From Nitrospirota bacterium (GTDB lineage Bacteria > Nitrospirota > UBA9217): a stretch of 64,000 nt of DNA. Positions 60,808 to 64,000 of this stretch are shown piece by piece. The translations under genes and the position numbers were made by a program. Location of the stretch: positions 62,001 through 126,000 of the forward strand of contig JAOUEV010000004.1 of assembly GCA_029858565.1 (NCBI GenBank). The letters are read 5' to 3'. The notes under the pieces are model-generated. The model did no database searches. It saw only the letters and a list, made by a program, of their open reading frames with translations, and was not told the origin of the DNA. Numbering within the stretch: position 1 is the stretch's first letter; the number at the start of each line of letters is the position of its first letter.

Positions 60808-62754
60808 ATGAAAAACAAGATCATCATCGCCAGTGTCATAGCGCTTGTTGTTTCCGCGTTCACGATCATTGCATATCAATCCGGTCTGTTCGACCGGGCA
60901 GAGGACCTTGTCTACGACGCCAAGGTGAAGATGTTCCGGTCCCAGGCAGTACCGCCCAGGAACATCAAGGTGGTTCTGGTTGACGATGCCTCGATCAGCG
61001 CCATGGAAAAGACCGCGGGCAGGTGGCCGTGGCCGCGCGCTATATGGAGCGATCTGCTCGACTTCCTGACGACCTACGGCGGCGCTAAGACCGTGCTGTT
61101 CGATATCCTGTTCACGGAGCGGCAGGATGAGGCAAATGACGGAGCCTTGGTGGACGCTACCACAGCATCGGGCAACGTGGTCCACAGCATGATCGTGAAA
61201 CATGAAAAACCGGACAAGGACCAGAAGTACAACCTCCAGCTGAACAAGCCCCTTCCCGCCGAATTCGTGTCAAAGTTCGCCGTCAGGAATGTCCAGGGAT
61301 CCTTGAACATCAAAAGCGCGGAGCGCAACAACGATTTCACACTGCCGATAGATAAGCTTCACGCAGCCGCCAGCCGAATGGCTGTTGTCGAGTTCACCCC
61401 GGATGCGGATGGGACCCTTCGCAGGACGATCCCGCTCCGTGAATACCAGGGTTCCTATTTCCCCGTGCTCGGGCTGGCGCCATTTGTCGACGAGAACTCG
61501 AAGGTCGTGATCGGCACGAAGGCGATCCAGATCAATGACCGGATCATGCCGATCGATCGGGACGGCAATTTTCTGATCAATATGTACGGGATCGACAACG
61601 TAGAACCGATCTCTGTCGGAGGGATTTTCGCATCGCTCCAGAAGATCCGGGCAGGCGACATCGAAAATCTCGTTGTGAACCCCGAGGAGTTCCGCGACAG
61701 CATCGTGTTCGTGGGTGTTTCCGCGGTCGGCGGCGCGGACCTCAAGGCAACACCTCTTGCCACACGCACTCCGGGTGTGATCATGCACGTTTCTCTTGCG
61801 GGGAACTATCTGCAGCACGACTTCCTGATGCCCGCGGACCGCAGGCTTACCCTGCTGGCGGTGCTGATCGGCGTGTGCGCGGTCGTCGGGGTCGTGTTCT
61901 TCTCAAAACGATTCCTCATACGCGCTTCATTCCCGATCATGATCCTGCTTGCCTATAGCGGCTATTCCTTTTACGCTTTTAAGCTTCATTGGCTGGTGGA
62001 TACGATACCTTTCGCTTTTGCGTCGATCACCAGCGGATTCCTGTCTTTCGGGTATCTCACGTTCACGGAAGCTGTGGAAAAACGAAGGGTGTCCCAGGTC
62101 TTCACCCAGTACGTGTCCAAGGACGTACTGAACGAGGTCCTGCATAACTACAAGGAGTACCTCAAATCCAGCCAGGGCCAGAAGGTGGAGATCACGATCC
62201 TGTTCTCCGATATCCGCGGATTCACGACCATGTCCGAGAATGCTCCGCCGGAAAAGATCGTGGAAATGCTGAATATCCATTTCACCCACATGGCGGACAT
62301 CATTCTGAAGCATAACGGAACGCTCGATAAGTATATAGGCGACGCGATCATGGCGTTCTGGGGAGCGCCGCTTCCGGATAAGAACCATGCCGAGAACGCT
62401 GTCAAGGCCTCGATAGAGATGCTCGAAGAGCTCAAGATCGTGAACGCCGAGCTCAGGGAAAAAGGTCTGGACATGGATGTGAAGATCGGCGTCGGCTTGA
62501 ACACCGGCGTGGTCACGATCGGCAACATTGGTTCCCAAAAGAAACTGAACTATACCATTGTCGGCGACGCCGTGAACCTGGCGTCACGGCTCGAAAGCCT
62601 GACCAAGGAGCACAAGACCGGATTGCTCCTGTCGGAATATACCTATGAAATGGTAAAGGACAAGATTCCCTGCACGATGCTGGGGAATGTCAAAGTAAAA
62701 GGCAGGGAAAAGGCCGTGGACATCTATACGCCGGAAGTACTGAAAAAGCAGTAA
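60808..62754 (+). CDS. CHASE2-domain class III adenylate/guanylate cyclase
   Basis: A 648-residue membrane protein. Helix 1 (about 4-22) leads to a periplasmic CHASE2 sensor (about 30-330), three further helices (about 345-420) and a cytosolic cyclase domain. Metal-binding Asp residues lie in ILFSDIRGFTTMSE (near 465) and IGDAIMAFWGAP. The KLNYTIVGDAVNLASRLE segment has Lys and Asp positions fitting ATP as substrate, though GTP cannot be excluded. It should produce a cyclic nucleotide in response to an extracytoplasmic signal; a CRP-family receptor fits the palindrome upstream of norC. The start at 60808 is preferred over 60787. Confidence 0.92.
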   Translation: MKNKIIIASVIALVVSAFTIIAYQSGLFDRAEDLVYDAKVKMFRSQAVPPRNIKVVLVDDASISAMEKTAGRWPWPRAIWSDLLDFLTTYGGAKTVLFDILFTERQDEANDGALVDATTASGNVVHSMIVKHEKPDKDQKYNLQLNKPLPAEFVSKFAVRNVQGSLNIKSAERNNDFTLPIDKLHAAASRMAVVEFTPDADGTLRRTIPLREYQGSYFPVLGLAPFVDENSKVVIGTKAIQINDRIMPIDRDGNFLINMYGIDNVEPISVGGIFASLQKIRAGDIENLVVNPEEFRDSIVFVGVSAVGGADLKATPLATRTPGVIMHVSLAGNYLQHDFLMPADRRLTLLAVLIGVCAVVGVVFFSKRFLIRASFPIMILLAYSGYSFYAFKLHWLVDTIPFAFASITSGFLSFGYLTFTEAVEKRRVSQVFTQYVSKDVLNEVLHNYKEYLKSSQGQKVEITILFSDIRGFTTMSENAPPEKIVEMLNIHFTHMADIILKHNGTLDKYIGDAIMAFWGAPLPDKNHAENAVKASIEMLEELKIVNAELREKGLDMDVKIGVGLNTGVVTIGNIGSQKKLNYTIVGDAVNLASRLESLTKEHKTGLLLSEYTYEMVKDKIPCTMLGNVKVKGREKAVDIYTPEVLKKQ

Positions 62755-62915
62755 GAGGGGATACCCGAAAAATACCCCATAACGGCAGTTTACATTTAGA
62801 AAAAGACGCGGGATAATAGTTTGCTGAAGTGGAAAAATCGTAGTTTCAGAATTGATGGCGGTATCAGGCAAGTCGCAATAACATTCAAAACCGTATATTC
62901 GCAGGGAGGTGCGCC

Positions 62916-63395
62916 ATGAAGAAAATTATCGTATTTGCAATGATGCTTGTGCTCGTTGCCGTTACCGCGGCGATCGCCGAGGAAGTATATGTCCAGAGCG
63001 CCAAGGTAAAGGTCATGTGGGAACCGTCGTTCAAGGCCAAGGTCATGACCGAAGTGACCAAGGGCCACAAGTTCACTGTCCTGGGAAAACAGGGGAGTTG
63101 GGTCAAAGTGAAGCATGGTTTTGAGACGGGATATGTCCCGGCACTCCTTGTTTCCAAGAATCCGCCGCTTGCGGTCGTGGGCCTGGTAAAGGCCGATGAA
63201 TCGGAGATCAAGGACAGTGTCCGCCGTCGGGCGTCTACGTACACCAGCGCCGCAGCCGCGAGGGGCCTGACCTCGGAAAGCAGGAAACGGCTGAGCAAGG
63301 AAGAAAAGGCCGATTACACAGCACTTGACAAGATCGAGTCTTTTTCGGTGAGCAATGAGGAGCTCGCAAAGTTCATGGAAGGGGGGTCAAAATGA
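62916..63395 (+). CDS. Secreted SH3-domain protein
   Basis: A 159-residue protein. A signal peptide (1-21) precedes a bacterial SH3 domain (about 23-80; VYVQSAKVKVM, FKAKVMTEVTKGHKFTVL, GSWVKVKHGFETGYV). The C-terminal half is helical, charged and unknown. SH3 domains of this type bind cell-wall peptides. It starts after GGGAGG. The stop overlaps the M48 peptidase start (ATGA), implying coupled expression and perhaps shared periplasmic function. Confidence 0.85.
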   Translation: MKKIIVFAMMLVLVAVTAAIAEEVYVQSAKVKVMWEPSFKAKVMTEVTKGHKFTVLGKQGSWVKVKHGFETGYVPALLVSKNPPLAVVGLVKADESEIKDSVRRRASTYTSAAAARGLTSESRKRLSKEEKADYTALDKIESFSVSNEELAKFMEGGSK

Positions 63396-64000
63396 TCCTT
63401 TCTTCCGGGATTACAAAGGCGCTTGCCGGCATAGCGCTGGTCCTGGTCTTGCCGTTGCTCGCCCAGGCCGTGGAAATGAAGGCCCGCGAACGGTGGCATT
63501 CCCAGGACATGGATGTTGTGGAGTCGGACATTGTGGCTGAAGTGAAGTTCGGCCGGGAGGTCGCGGCAAGGATCGTCGGCCGGTATGGTCTCTATGATGA
63601 TGATCAGGTGAACCGGTATGTGAACCTGGTCGGCAGTTCCGTGGCCGTGAGCGCCAACCGTCCGGAGCTCATATTCAGGTTCGCGGTTCTGGATACGCAG
63701 GAGATCAATGCCTATGCCGCGCCTGGTGGATATATATTCGTGACCAAAGGCGCTCTGGCGCAGATGCAGGATGAGGCTGAACTGGCCACGGTTTTGGCTC
63801 ACGAGGTGGCGCACGTGGCAGGCCGCCATGTAGTGAAAGAATTGAACATCAAGGGCGCCGAAGGCGGCGCAGCAGGCGGAATGGCCCGGCTCGCCGGCGG
63901 CGCCACCGAAGCCGCGCGCGCGACCATGGGGCAGATCGTGGACAAGGCGGTCGATATCCTGTTCAAGGACGGCTACAAGCGCGAGGACGAGATCCAGGCG
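63392..64000 (+). CDS. M48-family metalloprotease, 3' end outside the window
   Basis: The 203 visible codons begin with a signal peptide (about 1-26). The zinc motif HEVAH is at about 137-141, preceded by INAYAAPGGYIFVTKGAL, the usual M48 periplasmic (BepA/LoiP-like) signature. The third zinc ligand Glu is expected in the EDEIQAD region at the right edge. Such proteases act in outer-membrane protein quality control. The gene continues beyond 64000. Confidence 0.9.
   Translation, partial: MILSSGITKALAGIALVLVLPLLAQAVEMKARERWHSQDMDVVESDIVAEVKFGREVAARIVGRYGLYDDDQVNRYVNLVGSSVAVSANRPELIFRFAVLDTQEINAYAAPGGYIFVTKGALAQMQDEAELATVLAHEVAHVAGRHVVKELNIKGAEGGAAGGMARLAGGATEAARATMGQIVDKAVDILFKDGYKREDEIQA

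Noticed and set aside
1-64000. CRISPR arrays, insertion sequences, prophage genes
   Set aside because: No regularly spaced direct repeats, transposases, integrases or phage structural genes were recognised.

Overview
The window reads as a chromosomal segment of a Gram-negative, anaerobic, respiring bacterium. It carries outer-membrane proteins, a polysaccharide export system, a cytochrome c-dependent nitric oxide reductase, a 13-haem cytochrome with a membrane cytochrome b, and an Rnf complex in the order rnfCDGEAB. The gene content and the ccsA-hemA-hemC-cobA/hemD-hemB order fit Desulfobacterota (Geobacter-like) or Nitrospirota lineages. This is inferred from gene content; there is no rRNA to settle it. 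The DNA is GC-rich overall.

Layout. 1-7.5 kb: minus-strand patatin with a POTRA-like segment (cut by the left edge), a small secreted protein, a HerA-like ATPase, a lipoprotein, a plus-strand outer-membrane protein, a haem-sensor diguanylate cyclase and an unknown protein. 7.7-9.9 kb: norC-norB, with a two-haem NorC, an FNR/CRP-type palindrome upstream and a terminator downstream. 10.1-16.9 kb: haem biosynthesis run ccsA, hemA, hemC, cobA/hemD fusion, an A-type Fe-S carrier and hemB, interrupted by long imperfect inverted repeats. 17.1-19.6 kb: multihaem cytochrome c plus cytochrome b, behind a structured leader. 19.8-25.5 kb: hflX, small unknown genes, a heptosyltransferase-like gene, ihfA, a MerR regulator and tRNA-Pro(GGG).

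25.6-47.9 kb: a large exopolysaccharide locus. It has export and assembly genes (FecR-domain proteins, an outer-membrane barrel, a Wza-like exporter, a Wzc-like tyrosine kinase, a CpsB-type phosphatase), two polymerase/ligase-like proteins, Wzx, two GT2 transferases and the initiating phosphoglycosyltransferase. The striking part is the sulfur chemistry: APS kinase (cysC) overlaps a UDP-sulfoquinovose synthase (sqdB family), and a PAPS-type sulfotransferase lies downstream. The predicted product is a polymer that may carry both sulfoquinovose (C-S bond) and sulfate esters. The locus lies between tRNA-Pro and surE-pcm. 47.9-50.9 kb: surE, pcm, a polysaccharide deacetylase and a methyltransferase.

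51-52.5 kb (minus strand): crcB, a DUF190 gene and an Smr gene. The last two appear frameshifted by one lost base each, as does the Wzc homologue at 30.8 kb; all three shifts have the same sign and two or three lie in short homopolymers, so consensus errors are a live explanation. 52.5-58.7 kb: an NFU-type Fe-S protein, then rnfCDGEAB. 58.7-64 kb: gcvH, lpdA, a CHASE2 adenylate/guanylate cyclase, an SH3-domain protein and an M48 peptidase cut by the right edge. No CRISPR array, insertion sequence or phage gene was seen.
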